Below are positions 1-8,586 of a DNA stretch of 64,000 bases, piece after piece. Position 1 is the first letter of the stretch. Each line of letters begins with the position of its first letter. Below the pieces are notes generated by a model. That model made no database searches, was not told the origin of the DNA, and was given only the letters and a program-made list of their open reading frames with translations. The DNA is from RPQJ01 sp963746325 (GTDB lineage: Bacteria; Pseudomonadota; Gammaproteobacteria; Steroidobacterales; Steroidobacteraceae), in the NCBI GenBank assembly GCA_963746325.1, contig CAVVBC010000017.1, forward strand, positions 1-64,000, given 5' to 3'. A program made the translations under genes and the position numbers.

Positions 1-50
1 CTTGTGGTCGTCCGGTGAGTCAAAAATCGGATCTGGCTGAGGAATACTGA

Positions 51-1199
51 TTGTCGACACAATTCAAAAATGCCTGCCGTGCCGGTGCAGCCGTTGTCAT
101 CGCCTATTCCCTGCTGAGTCTCGGCGCCTGCAGCAAAGGAACCGACGAAACGGCCGAGGAGTCGGCGGCGGTTGCCCTGCTGGTTTCTCCCGAAGACCTG
201 GTAACGGTGAGCAACAGTGCGCTCGCGTCCGGGCCTTCTATCACCGGGTCCGTCGAAGCGGAGCGTCGCGCCGATCTGCGTGCCGAAGTGTCTGCGATAG
301 TCCTGTCAGTGCTCAAGGAGAACGGCGATCCGGTCCGCCGCGGTGATCTGCTCGTGCGTCTCGATCCGAACGCCATCCGCGACAGCCTGACGGCCGCAGA
401 GGCGTCAGCGCGCGCGGCGTCGCAGGCCTTCGATCAAGCGGAGCGTCAATACCAGCGCATGACCAAGTTGCGCGAAACAGGCATGGTCGCGATGCAGCAG
501 CTCGAAGACGCCGAGACTCAGCGCAATAACGCGCAAAGCGAGCGAGCTGCGGCGCGCACACGTGAGGTCACCGCGCGCCAGCAACTGGCGCGTACCGAAG
601 TACGTGCACCGTTCGACGGAATTGTCAGCGAGCGGAAGGTTTCCGCCGGTGACACAGCGTCGGTCGGCAAGGAACTCATGCAGATCATCGATCCGACCAG
701 CCTGCGCTTCGAAGGCCGGGTATCGGCCGACAGCATCGGGGAGGTGGCCGCGGGTCAACGCGTCCGCTTCCGCATCCAAGGCTTTGCCGATACCGACGTT
801 GCCGGCACGGTAACGCGCGTGAATCCGGCCGCCAACGCCGTGACCCGCCAGGTCGAGGTTCTAGTGCGTTTCGACGATCCAAAACAGCAGCCCGGCGTGA
901 CCGGGTTGTATGCCGAGGGGCGCGTCGAGACGCGCAGCGCAAAGACGCTTACCGTTCCTGCGGCATCCGTGGTGCGGGAGGGCGACAGCGCCTTCGCATG
1001 GCGCGTCAGGAACGGCACAGTGCAGAAAGTGGAGCTTGATCTCGGCGTCCGCGATGCACGCACAGGACAGTACGTCGTCAACGGCGGTCTCGCTGCGGGT
1101 GACAGCGTGCTGCGACATCCCGGTTCGAGCCTGAAGGACGGACAACCCGCACGGCTCGCCGGCAGCCCGGAGAAGACGACCGTGACTGCGGAGCGATAG
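51..1199 (+). CDS. RND efflux periplasmic adaptor lipoprotein (membrane fusion protein)
   Basis: Periplasmic adaptor that should bridge the inner-membrane RND pump encoded 3 bases downstream to an outer-membrane channel. The 382-aa product starts with a lipoprotein signal (hydrophobic stretch 11-24, lipobox LGAC, lipidated Cys27). It continues with the usual adaptor order: a barrel/lipoyl half (about 60-105, LLVRLDPNAI), an alpha-hairpin rich in Ala/Gln/Glu (about 105-175), the second lipoyl half (VRAPFDGIVSERKV) and a beta-barrel. The TTG start is preceded by a good ribosome site, GAGGAA at 39-44, which supports it over later starts. Substrate is not predictable. No outer-membrane channel gene follows, so the pump probably uses one encoded elsewhere. 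Confidence 0.9.
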   Translation: MSTQFKNACRAGAAVVIAYSLLSLGACSKGTDETAEESAAVALLVSPEDLVTVSNSALASGPSITGSVEAERRADLRAEVSAIVLSVLKENGDPVRRGDLLVRLDPNAIRDSLTAAEASARAASQAFDQAERQYQRMTKLRETGMVAMQQLEDAETQRNNAQSERAAARTREVTARQQLARTEVRAPFDGIVSERKVSAGDTASVGKELMQIIDPTSLRFEGRVSADSIGEVAAGQRVRFRIQGFADTDVAGTVTRVNPAANAVTRQVEVLVRFDDPKQQPGVTGLYAEGRVETRSAKTLTVPAASVVREGDSAFAWRVRNGTVQKVELDLGVRDARTGQYVVNGGLAAGDSVLRHPGSSLKDGQPARLAGSPEKTTVTAER

Positions 1200-1202
1200 G
1201 TC

Positions 1203-4200
1203 ATGTTCCTGTCCGATTTCAGCATCAAGCAGCCGGTGACCACGGTTGCGATCGTGATCGTGCTCATGTGTCTGGGGTTGCTGGCGCTGAAGAATCTGCG
1301 TGTCAACCAGATTCCTGACGTCGATGAGCCGGTGATGGTGGTCAATTTCCCCTATCCGGGCGCATCGCCGGAAACCGTGGAGCGTGAGATCGTCAACCGC
1401 GTCGAAAAGGCGCTGCAGAGCATTCCGCAGGTCTACGAGATGCGCTCGACGTCCGCGGAAGGCAACGCCCGCATCGTCATCATCTTTGACTTCAAAAAGG
1501 AAATGACGGGGGCAGCCGACGAAGTCCGCAACGCCATCGCTTCGGTGCGCTACAAGTTGCCGATCGAGATGCGCGAGCCGGTGCTCTACCGCATCGATCC
1601 TTCGGCGGAGCCGATCATGCAGCTGGCGCTGTCGTCGGAACGACAGACTCACGCCGAGATCTCGCGCCTCGCGGAGGACGTGCTGGCCGACCGGCTGCGG
1701 GGGTTGGACGGCGTCGCCGTGGTCGACGTCGAAGGTTCGTTGCGGCGCGAGCTGTCGGTGCTGTTGCACGCAGACAAGCTGCGTGAGTTCAACGTTTCGG
1801 TGAGCGACGTGGTCAACGCGCTGCGAGCGCAGAACACCACCGCGCCGGTGGGCCGCGTCAAGGGAGTCCTCGACGAGCAGAACATCCGGCTGGTCGGACG
1901 CATCGAATCACCGGCCGAGTTCAACGACGTCGTGGTCCGGCGCGCTGGCAGCGAAATCGTTCGGCTGGGCCAGGTGGCGACCGTCGAGGACGGCTTCGCA
2001 GAGCCTGAGACCCTCAGCCTGCGCAACGGCCACCCAAACGTGGGCATGTCCGTGGTCCGCTCGCGCGAGGCGAGCACCGTAAGCGTGGCCGATCTCGTAC
2101 GCGAGGAAGTGGCCCAGATCAACAAGACCCTGCCGGAGGGGACCCGGCTCGACGTGACCATGGACGGTGGCGAGGATGCCTCCAGCTCGCTGCGCAACGT
2201 CGTCGAGGCGCTGATCTTCGGCGCCGTGCTGACGATTTTCGTCGTGTACGCCTTCCTGAACTCCTGGCGTTCGACGCTGATTACGAGCCTGTCGCTGCCG
2301 ACCTCGGTCATCGCGGCATTCATCGCAGTGTGGGCCGCAGGTTTCACGCTGAACTTCATGACTCTGCTGGGACTGTCGCTGGCGATCGGCGTGCTCATCG
2401 ACGATGCGATCGTGGTGCGTGAGAACATCGTCCGCCACATGGAGCGCGGCGAGGACCGCGTCACCGCCGCGCGCAACGGCACGGCGGAGATCGGGCTCGC
2501 CGTCACCGCGACGACGTTCTCCATCGTGGCGGTATTCGTTCCGGTGGCATTCATGGGTGGCGGCGCCGGCGAGTGGTTCCGGCCATTCGGCGTCACCGTC
2601 GTGAGTTCGGTGCTGGTCAGCCTGCTGATCTCCTTCACGCTCGACCCGATGCTGTCGGCCTACTGGGGCGATCCGCCCGGCTATGCCCACAGCGAGCGCC
2701 GCGGCCTCGGGAAGTATCTGCAGCAGTTCAATCGCTGGTTCGATCATCAGGCAGACCGTTACGGCAAGGTCATTTCCTGGGCCCTGCATCACCGCAAGTG
2801 GATGGCCGGGATTGCAGTGCTAACCCTGGCATCGGCCCTGGTGTTGCAAGCCGTCGTCGGCGGAAGTGAATTCCTGCCGAAGTCGGACTACGGCATGATA
2901 GCGGTCGAAGTAAGGACTCCATCGAGCGCCAGTCTCGAATACGCCCGTGGCAAGGTAGAGAAGGCCGCGGAACTCGCGCGCTCGATGCCTGAAACCGTGG
3001 CCACCAACACCCGGGTGAACGCAGGCGGCGGCCGCATCTACGTGGATATAGGCAAGAGCCGTGACCGCAGCCGATCCGCGGTTGAAGTCGCGGCCGCCTT
3101 GCGCGTGCTGCTCAAGCAGCTGGTCGGGGCCGAATACGTCGTGCTCGACGATCTCAACAACGGCGCGCAGAAGCCGGTGCAGATCCGGTTCTACGGCGAG
3201 GATTCGCGCCGTCTCATGGAGATCACCAACGCGTACATGGAGAAGATGCGTGGCATCCCGGGGGCGGTGGATGTGGGTCTCTCCGAGCAGGATCCCAAGG
3301 ACGAACTCCGCATCGAGCTCGATCGCGGCTTGGCCAACCAGCTCGGGATCTCCATGAGTGATGCCGCGCAGGCCTTGCGGGTGGCGTTCGCCGGAGTGGA
3401 GGTCGGCGACTGGGTGGACCCGGTGGGCGAATCGCGCGACGTCGCGGTACGCCTGCGCGCCGAAGATCGGGTGACGGCCAGCAATATCGAGCACCTCCCC
3501 GTGGCGGTGGCCGGCACCGACATGATGGTGCCGCTCGAGCAGATCGCAACCGTCACGCTCGACAAGGGACCGGCGAGGATCCAGCATCTGGATGGCAGTC
3601 GCACGGTGACTGTCTCCGCAAACGTTGAGGGGCGCTCTGCGGGCGAAGTCACCGCCGATGCCATGAAGATCGCGGAAGCCATCGAGTTTCCGAACGGTTA
3701 CGGCCTGACCCTGGGTGGCGCTTCGCAAGACCAGGCTGAGATATTCAGCGAGATGCTCACCGCGCTCGTGCTCGGCATCGGCGTCATGTACCTGGTGCTG
3801 GTCATGCAGTTCGGCTCCTTTACTGCGCCTTTGCCGGTCATGTTGTCCCTGCCGCTGTCGCTGATCGGCGTGGTGCTCGCGCTGCTCCTGACGGGTGGAA
3901 CGCTCAACCTGATGAGCTTGATCGGCGTCATCATGCTGATGGGGCTGGTCGCCAAAAACGCCATCCTGCTGCTCGACTGCGCGCGCAGGGAAGAGGCCCA
4001 GGGCGTCGATCGCGAGGAGGCGTTGATGCACGCGGGCCGCATGCGACTGCGCCCGATCCTGATGACTACGTTCGCCCTCGTCGCGGGCATGGTGCCGGTG
4101 GCGATCGGGCTGGGCGAAGGCGGTGAATTCTATCGGCCGATGGCGGTGGCCATCATCGGCGGGGTCCTTACCTCGACCGCGCTCACGTTGCTGGTGATCC

Positions 4201-4502
4201 CGAGCTTCTACGACAGCATAGAGATCGCGAGCGAGCGAGCGAAGCTCAAGTTCAGGGCGCGCGCAGCGTTGGGCAATCCGTTCGTGGCTTTCGTCGTGAC
4301 GTTTGTCGAGGCCTTGCTGACCGTGACGTTGCTGCGTTTCCTGTATCGCGCGGCGCGTTGGCTGCTCAATCTCGCACCTGCCCAGCATCCGGTGCAGCGT
4401 GCGGCACGACTCAAGGGTTTCGCAGTGCCGGACGGGTTCGAGCCCTATCCGGCGCCATGGCAGCGGCCGCGCGGCACCTTGACCCTGGCCACCAGCGGTT
4501 GA
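1203..4502 (+). CDS. RND multidrug efflux permease (HAE1/AcrB-like)
   Basis: Proton-driven inner-membrane exporter, the partner of the adaptor immediately upstream. The 1099-aa protein begins with the typical cytoplasmic helix and TM1 (FSIKQPVTTVAIVIVLM). It has the two large periplasmic loops and the TM4 acidic pair Asp400-Asp401 (GVLIDDAIVVREN), matching the proton-relay aspartates of AcrB. The second-half TM10 motif (GLVAKNAILLLDCAR) is also present. It is longer than the usual 1030-1050 residues: after TM12 there is a C-terminal extension with another hydrophobic segment (about residues 1020-1045). Two-gene operon with a 3-base gap; no local regulator is seen. Confidence 0.93.
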   Translation: MFLSDFSIKQPVTTVAIVIVLMCLGLLALKNLRVNQIPDVDEPVMVVNFPYPGASPETVEREIVNRVEKALQSIPQVYEMRSTSAEGNARIVIIFDFKKEMTGAADEVRNAIASVRYKLPIEMREPVLYRIDPSAEPIMQLALSSERQTHAEISRLAEDVLADRLRGLDGVAVVDVEGSLRRELSVLLHADKLREFNVSVSDVVNALRAQNTTAPVGRVKGVLDEQNIRLVGRIESPAEFNDVVVRRAGSEIVRLGQVATVEDGFAEPETLSLRNGHPNVGMSVVRSREASTVSVADLVREEVAQINKTLPEGTRLDVTMDGGEDASSSLRNVVEALIFGAVLTIFVVYAFLNSWRSTLITSLSLPTSVIAAFIAVWAAGFTLNFMTLLGLSLAIGVLIDDAIVVRENIVRHMERGEDRVTAARNGTAEIGLAVTATTFSIVAVFVPVAFMGGGAGEWFRPFGVTVVSSVLVSLLISFTLDPMLSAYWGDPPGYAHSERRGLGKYLQQFNRWFDHQADRYGKVISWALHHRKWMAGIAVLTLASALVLQAVVGGSEFLPKSDYGMIAVEVRTPSSASLEYARGKVEKAAELARSMPETVATNTRVNAGGGRIYVDIGKSRDRSRSAVEVAAALRVLLKQLVGAEYVVLDDLNNGAQKPVQIRFYGEDSRRLMEITNAYMEKMRGIPGAVDVGLSEQDPKDELRIELDRGLANQLGISMSDAAQALRVAFAGVEVGDWVDPVGESRDVAVRLRAEDRVTASNIEHLPVAVAGTDMMVPLEQIATVTLDKGPARIQHLDGSRTVTVSANVEGRSAGEVTADAMKIAEAIEFPNGYGLTLGGASQDQAEIFSEMLTALVLGIGVMYLVLVMQFGSFTAPLPVMLSLPLSLIGVVLALLLTGGTLNLMSLIGVIMLMGLVAKNAILLLDCARREEAQGVDREEALMHAGRMRLRPILMTTFALVAGMVPVAIGLGEGGEFYRPMAVAIIGGVLTSTALTLLVIPSFYDSIEIASERAKLKFRARAALGNPFVAFVVTFVEALLTVTLLRFLYRAARWLLNLAPAQHPVQRAARLKGFAVPDGFEPYPAPWQRPRGTLTLATSG

Positions 4503-4652
4503 AGGCGATATGGGCACAGGGAGCCAGGGTCGAACCTGCAGGCGGCTGGCCTGCCGTGGCTTCCGCTGGCAACGTGGCCGTCGGGTTGCGCGAGGTGCGG
4601 GCGACGGCACATGCTGCCGTCAGCCACTCCAGGCCAGCCATCGGGGAATCAA

Positions 4653-4892
4653 GTGAAGCGACCAGACCAGGTCTGTGAGAGTTGCTGGCGTGTCAGCAGG
4701 GCATCGACAGTCCCTGTGACCGAGATTGCGTGTCACCACAACAAGGTTCTCGCGACGTGGCACGCAGACACGGACGAATGGACCTACCAGCACCGCGTCG
4801 CCCGCAAGCGCCCCACCCAGAAGCAGAGTGAGCAGCTGGCGCAGATGTTTGAGCAGGCGAGCTCCGCGACCCGACGACGGGATGAGCCGTGA
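4653..4892 (+). CDS. small hypothetical protein
   Basis: A possible 79-aa soluble protein starting at GTG 4653 (an in-frame start also exists at 4611). It contains three cysteines, a CHHNK segment, WHADTDEWTYQHRV and a basic stretch. No family is recognised. It is listed because its stop overlaps the GTG of the following phosphatase gene by four bases (GTGA), as in a translationally coupled pair, and because its composition looks protein-like. The reading frame could still be chance in this GC-rich DNA. Confidence 0.4.
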   Translation: MKRPDQVCESCWRVSRASTVPVTEIACHHNKVLATWHADTDEWTYQHRVARKRPTQKQSEQLAQMFEQASSATRRRDEP

Positions 4893-6010
4893 TCGCTGGT
4901 TGCGATTCGGTTCCCATGCGCGGGGGGCTTGCGCGTCTTGCCATCCTGGCTCTCGCTCTCCTGACCGCCGGGGCCGCCGCTGACGAACCTCCGCTGCGCA
5001 CCCTCGCGTTCGGCTCCTGCCTCGGCCAGGACGGGATGCAGCCGATCTGGGAAAAGGTGCTGGCCCGCAAACCGGACGCCTTCGTGTTCCTGGGCGACAA
5101 CGTGTACGCGGATACGGCCGATCCCGTGGAACTCCGCGCCGCCTACGCCAAGCTCGGGGCGCAGCCCGGCTATCAGGCGCTGAAAAAGTCCACGCGGATC
5201 CTCGCCACATGGGACGACCACGACTACGGCGAGAATGACGCGGGCTCCGAGTACCCGCTCAAGGAGACGTCCAAGCAGATCTTCCTGGACTTCTTCGGCG
5301 TAGCGAAGGACTCGCCGCGGCGTGCGCGAGACGGCGTGTACCACGCTGAAGTCATCGGTCCACCGGGACGACGAGTGCAGGTCATCCTGCTCGACACCCG
5401 CTACAACCGGTCGCCGCTGGTGTGGAAGGAGGACAAGGCGGACCGCGTGGACGGCGGCCGTTACCTGCGGACTTCCGACCCGGCGGCCACCATCCTCGGC
5501 GCCAGGCAGTGGGAGTGGCTGGAGGAACAACTGCGCGTTCCCGCCCAGGTCCGCATCATCGGGTCGAGCATCCAGGTGGTGGACGAGGACACGGCCGGTG
5601 AGACCTGGGCGAACTTCCCGCTGGAACGCAAAAGGCTGTTCACCCTTCTCTGGCGTACGACAGGTTCGGTCTTCATCAGCGGCGACCGCCATTTTGCCGA
5701 ATTGTCGATGATGGACAGCGAGGCGGGTTACCCGACTTACGACCTCACGTCGAGCTCACTCAATTGGTCCGAGCACATGTTCCGGATGCCGGAGCGCAAC
5801 CGTCACCGGGTCGCGGTCCTCAACCGCGGCGACAATTTCGGACTCATCGAGATCGACTGGGAGCGCCGCGACCCCGTCCTTCGCTTCAAGATCATCGACG
5901 AAGACGGCGAGGTCATGATCAACCACAAGGTGGAACTGAGCGTCTTGCGCGAGTCCAACCTGCCGTGGTGGAACACGGTGCCGCGATACGAGGATGAGAC
6001 AGAGCCTTGA
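4889..6010 (+). CDS. PhoD-like metallophosphatase (alkaline phosphatase D family), exported
   Basis: Likely exported phosphatase or phosphodiesterase of the PhoD-like metallophosphoesterase fold. Metal-binding motifs appear in order: FGSCLGQ near the mature N terminus, FLGDNVYAD, WDDHDYGENDAG, LLDTRYNRSP and SGDRHFAELS. The reading frame opens at GTG 4889. ATG 4916 gives a cleaner signal peptide (MRGGLARLAILALALLTAG, cleavage near AAA-DE) and may be the true start. At 373 residues it lacks the long N-terminal domain of Bacillus PhoD and resembles the short single-domain members. The substrate is unknown. The gene converges on a repeat-protein gene, with a GC hairpin at 6009-6026 between them. 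Confidence 0.88.
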   Translation: MIAGCDSVPMRGGLARLAILALALLTAGAAADEPPLRTLAFGSCLGQDGMQPIWEKVLARKPDAFVFLGDNVYADTADPVELRAAYAKLGAQPGYQALKKSTRILATWDDHDYGENDAGSEYPLKETSKQIFLDFFGVAKDSPRRARDGVYHAEVIGPPGRRVQVILLDTRYNRSPLVWKEDKADRVDGGRYLRTSDPAATILGARQWEWLEEQLRVPAQVRIIGSSIQVVDEDTAGETWANFPLERKRLFTLLWRTTGSVFISGDRHFAELSMMDSEAGYPTYDLTSSSLNWSEHMFRMPERNRHRVAVLNRGDNFGLIEIDWERRDPVLRFKIIDEDGEVMINHKVELSVLRESNLPWWNTVPRYEDETEP

Positions 6011-6026
6011 GGCGCGCTGGCGCCTC
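6009..6026. terminator. GC hairpin between convergent genes
   Basis: Perfect 7-bp stem (GAGGCGC / GCGCCTC) with a GCTG loop, overlapping the last bases of the phosphatase gene and lying 27 bases from the end of the convergent gene. No T-tract follows on either strand, so an intrinsic terminator is uncertain. Confidence 0.35.
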
Positions 6027-6052
6027 GCCCTGGATCGCGCTGGCGTACGCTG

Positions 6053-6394
6053 TCAGCGCACGCCGACCCGGTTTACGGGTCCGCCGCGATTGGCGGGAGT
6101 GCCCACCCCTGGAACGGGCGTGGCTCCCACGCCGGGTGCTCCGACACCCACGCCGGGCGTAACACCCACGCCAGGGGCTCCGACACCCACGCCGGGCGTG
6201 GCGCCCACGCCGGGAGCGCCGACGCCGACGGTGGAACGTCGTGCCACGCCCGCATAGCTCACCGGCGTGACGGGCGCGCCGACGACGGCGCCCGCCGTAG
6301 CCATGAAGCTCACTTGCGTGGTCGAGATTCCGCCATTGCAGAGCCACAGCGTGGCCGCTGCGCCGACCGCGAACAGGTGCTTGCGATTGATCAT
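6053..6394 (-). CDS. small secreted Gly/Val/Pro-rich repeat protein
   Basis: A 113-aa exported protein of unknown function. Residues 1-26 form a signal-like hydrophobic start (LFAVGAAATLWLC). A segment VGAPVTPVSYAGVARR follows, nearly identical to one in the 7224-7745 protein. The rest is about three copies of a 13-residue elastin-like unit (VGVGAPGVGATPG, 39 bp at DNA level) ending in PVNRVGVR. The ATG at 6394 overlaps the stop of the upstream DUF2092 gene (ATGA), which fixes the start and implies coupled translation. It belongs to the second of two tandem DUF2092/small-protein modules. Confidence 0.7.
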   Translation of the reverse strand: MINRKHLFAVGAAATLWLCNGGISTTQVSFMATAGAVVGAPVTPVSYAGVARRSTVGVGAPGVGATPGVGVGAPGVGVTPGVGVGAPGVGATPVPGVGTPANRGGPVNRVGVR

Positions 6395-7206
6395 TGCTTG
6401 TCTCCTGCCGGTGCTTCCGGCGGCAGTTCGTCGAGTTCGATGAGATCCTCGGGATCGATCTTCTCCGCCCCAGCGGGTGGGGCGAACTTGAACGCACCTG
6501 CCGCAGGTGCGGATCCGGACTTCCAGCTCTTGACCCGGAACGTGTACTGCGGGGCGTTGTTCACTGTCTTGCTGGTGATGACCAGCTTGCGCGGCACGGG
6601 CTTGTCGCCCACGTCCACCCACAGCTGCCAGTCGGTATCGAAGTTGCGGAAGGCGAGATGCTCGGTTTCCACCCCGTCGATGACGCCGCGACCCACGTGC
6701 TTGGCTTCGATGACGTCGGCCACCAGCGCCTCGTAGGGGCGTGACAGCAGCAAGTCCGCGCCTGGCAGTGCGACGCCATGTCCCACGCGCATGGCCTCGA
6801 TGAGGTGGTCGACGCTGCCAGGAACCTCGAACTGCGTATAGACGTTGAGGTTCTTGCCGTAGATGCTGGCAGTCTTGCCATCGAAGTACAGGGCGACGTC
6901 GGCATAACCGCCTACCCGATGCGCGCGCAGTTTGTCCGGACGGCTCAACAGCACCTCGCCGGAATTGGTGAACTGGATCTTCTCCAGTTCAGGCGTCACG
7001 ACTTCGATGTCGCTGTCGAACTTGAGATCGATGTGCTGCTGACTGCTCAGGTAGTCCGCCGTCGCCTTGAGGATCGAGCGGGCGTCTCCCTCTCGCGCCT
7101 GCGCCAGTGCATTCTGGCTGACGAACAGCAGGGGAGCGGTCGAGCAGCAGATTGCTACTGTCAAAGTCTGGCGGAAGGCTTTCACTAGGCTCTGGGTAAT
7201 GTGCAT
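6391..7206 (-). CDS. DUF2092 family periplasmic protein (copy 2)
   Basis: A 271-aa exported protein of the DUF2092 family; members are secreted and some resemble LolA-like lipid-binding folds, but no activity is established. The signal peptide spans about 1-36 (TLTVAICCSTAPLLFVSQNALAQA). The domain follows, with typical features: ADYLSSQQHIDLKFDSD, SGEVLLSRPDKLRAHR, YFDGKTASIYGKNLNVY, HLAFRNFDTDWQLWVD, PRKLVITSK and a C-terminal FKFAPPAGAEKI. It is clearly homologous to the protein encoded at 7742-8560. ATG 7206 gives a complete signal peptide; the longer open frame upstream is an overlap with the neighbouring gene. Confidence 0.85.
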   Translation of the reverse strand: MHITQSLVKAFRQTLTVAICCSTAPLLFVSQNALAQAREGDARSILKATADYLSSQQHIDLKFDSDIEVVTPELEKIQFTNSGEVLLSRPDKLRAHRVGGYADVALYFDGKTASIYGKNLNVYTQFEVPGSVDHLIEAMRVGHGVALPGADLLLSRPYEALVADVIEAKHVGRGVIDGVETEHLAFRNFDTDWQLWVDVGDKPVPRKLVITSKTVNNAPQYTFRVKSWKSGSAPAAGAFKFAPPAGAEKIDPEDLIELDELPPEAPAGDKQ

Positions 7207-7223
7207 GTTGCTGTCCTGTGGCC

Positions 7224-7745
7224 TCACGGCTGCGCCGTCACGTACACGAGATTGTTGCCCTGGAAAGCGGCACGGTAGTAGTTCGCACCGCACTTCGAGT
7301 ACTGGACGCCCCCGGAGGTGGTTTGCGTACAGCCGGCCGGCAGCGCGGCCACCACGGTGCCGATCGGCAGGGCCTGCCCCGACGCGGTGGAGGCGGGCGG
7401 GGCTGCGGCCACTTGCGCCTGCTGGGCGGCGGCTGTTTGTTGCTGGGCGGTCGCGGCCTGCTGCTGTGCCGTCGCCGATTGCTGCTGCGCGGTGGCCGAC
7501 TGCTGCTGGGCGGTGGCAGCCTGCGCACTGGATTGCGAGGCTGCAGTCGAAGTGGCTACGGCCGCCGACCGATACGCGGTTCGACGGGCGACGCCTGCCA
7601 CGCTCACGGGCGTGAGCGGCGCTCCGACGATGGCATTGGCGTCCGCCATGAAGCTGAAGCCCAATTTCGTCGCAGGCGCCGGACTGGCGCAGAAGGCAAT
7701 GACTGCGGTCGCCGTCACCACGGTGATCTTTCGTAGCTTGATCAT
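7224..7745 (-). CDS. small secreted Ala/Gln-rich repeat protein
   Basis: A 173-aa exported protein of unknown function. The signal peptide is about residues 1-25. The segment VGAPLTPVSVAGVARR matches the paralogue at 6053-6394. The middle (about 75-110) is a run of TAQQQSA-type heptads, likely helical or disordered. The C-terminal domain holds two cysteines (PAGCTQTTSGGVQYSKC) and ends YYRAAFQGNNLVYVTAQP. The ATG overlaps the stop of the upstream DUF2092 gene, and the next DUF2092 gene starts 17 bases further on, so all four small genes look like one transcript. Confidence 0.8.
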   Translation of the reverse strand: MIKLRKITVVTATAVIAFCASPAPATKLGFSFMADANAIVGAPLTPVSVAGVARRTAYRSAAVATSTAASQSSAQAATAQQQSATAQQQSATAQQQAATAQQQTAAAQQAQVAAAPPASTASGQALPIGTVVAALPAGCTQTTSGGVQYSKCGANYYRAAFQGNNLVYVTAQP

Positions 7746-8560
7746 TGGCCTGCTCCAGCGTTGTCAATGGGGAGGAACTTGACTTCGGTCGCCCCCGCCG
7801 GTGGTGTGAAGTGGAACTTCTTCGGACTGACGTCCGGGCTGGTCGTCCAGTTCCGCATCATGACCTCGAACTGCGGCGCCCCGACCACGTCTACGGTCGA
7901 GATCACGTACTTGCGCGGCACCGCCCGGGCACCGTCTTCGATCCAGACCTGCCAATCGACGCCATAGCCGCGAAACGCGAGGTGGTCGCAGCGCACGCCT
8001 TCGATCGTCGACTTGCCGACGACGAAGCCCGCGGTCGTGCCTGCCATCAGTCTTGCATACGCATCCGAGGTGATCAGGTCGCCGGCGGGGGCGATGACGT
8101 CGAGCGAATCACGCGCGAAGTCCAGCATCGCGTCGATCGTGCCGGGTGCAGGGACGGTGGCGAAGTACCCGTCGTCGGGGTTGAAAAGGGTCAGCGATTT
8201 GCCGTCGAAGAAGAAGGACTGACTGACGACGTCGCCGACACGCTCGGCGAACAGCTTATTGGGTCGCTGCACCACCATGCGTGCGGCGCTCGTGAACTGG
8301 ATCTTCTGGCCCGATACGAGCACCACCTCGATGCTCTGGGACGTGTCCAGCCCGAACTGCGGCAGGCTGGCGACGTAGTCCGTCATCCGCTTGAGCAGTC
8401 GCCCGGCCTCCGGTTCGATGTCGCTGACCTGGGCCCATGCCGAGGTCGGCGATGCCAGGGCCAGCAGGCTCAGTGCAGTCCAAGCCGCGCCCCATGGGGC
8501 ACGTGCCGGCCGACCGCCGCCGTGAGCCGGCCCAACGTCGCGCGTCCACCCTAGCTGCAT
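7742..8560 (-). CDS. DUF2092 family periplasmic protein (copy 1)
   Basis: A 272-aa DUF2092 member, paralogue of the 6391-7206 product: matching blocks include RMTDYVASLPQFGLDTSQSI, KIQFTSAARMVVQRPNKL, FFFDGKSLTLFN, HLAFRGYGVDWQVWIEDG, VPRKYVIST and FHFTPPAGATEVKF. The first 24 residues are poorly hydrophobic and precede a normal signal segment (WTALSLLALASPTSAWAQ), so translation may start later. It follows the outer-membrane barrel gene by 26 bases, suggesting a barrel–DUF2092–small protein–DUF2092–small protein operon. Function is unknown. Confidence 0.85.
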   Translation of the reverse strand: MQLGWTRDVGPAHGGGRPARAPWGAAWTALSLLALASPTSAWAQVSDIEPEAGRLLKRMTDYVASLPQFGLDTSQSIEVVLVSGQKIQFTSAARMVVQRPNKLFAERVGDVVSQSFFFDGKSLTLFNPDDGYFATVPAPGTIDAMLDFARDSLDVIAPAGDLITSDAYARLMAGTTAGFVVGKSTIEGVRCDHLAFRGYGVDWQVWIEDGARAVPRKYVISTVDVVGAPQFEVMMRNWTTSPDVSPKKFHFTPPAGATEVKFLPIDNAGAGQ

Positions 8561-8586
8561 GTTCGCTTCCTCTTTCTTTTGTACGT

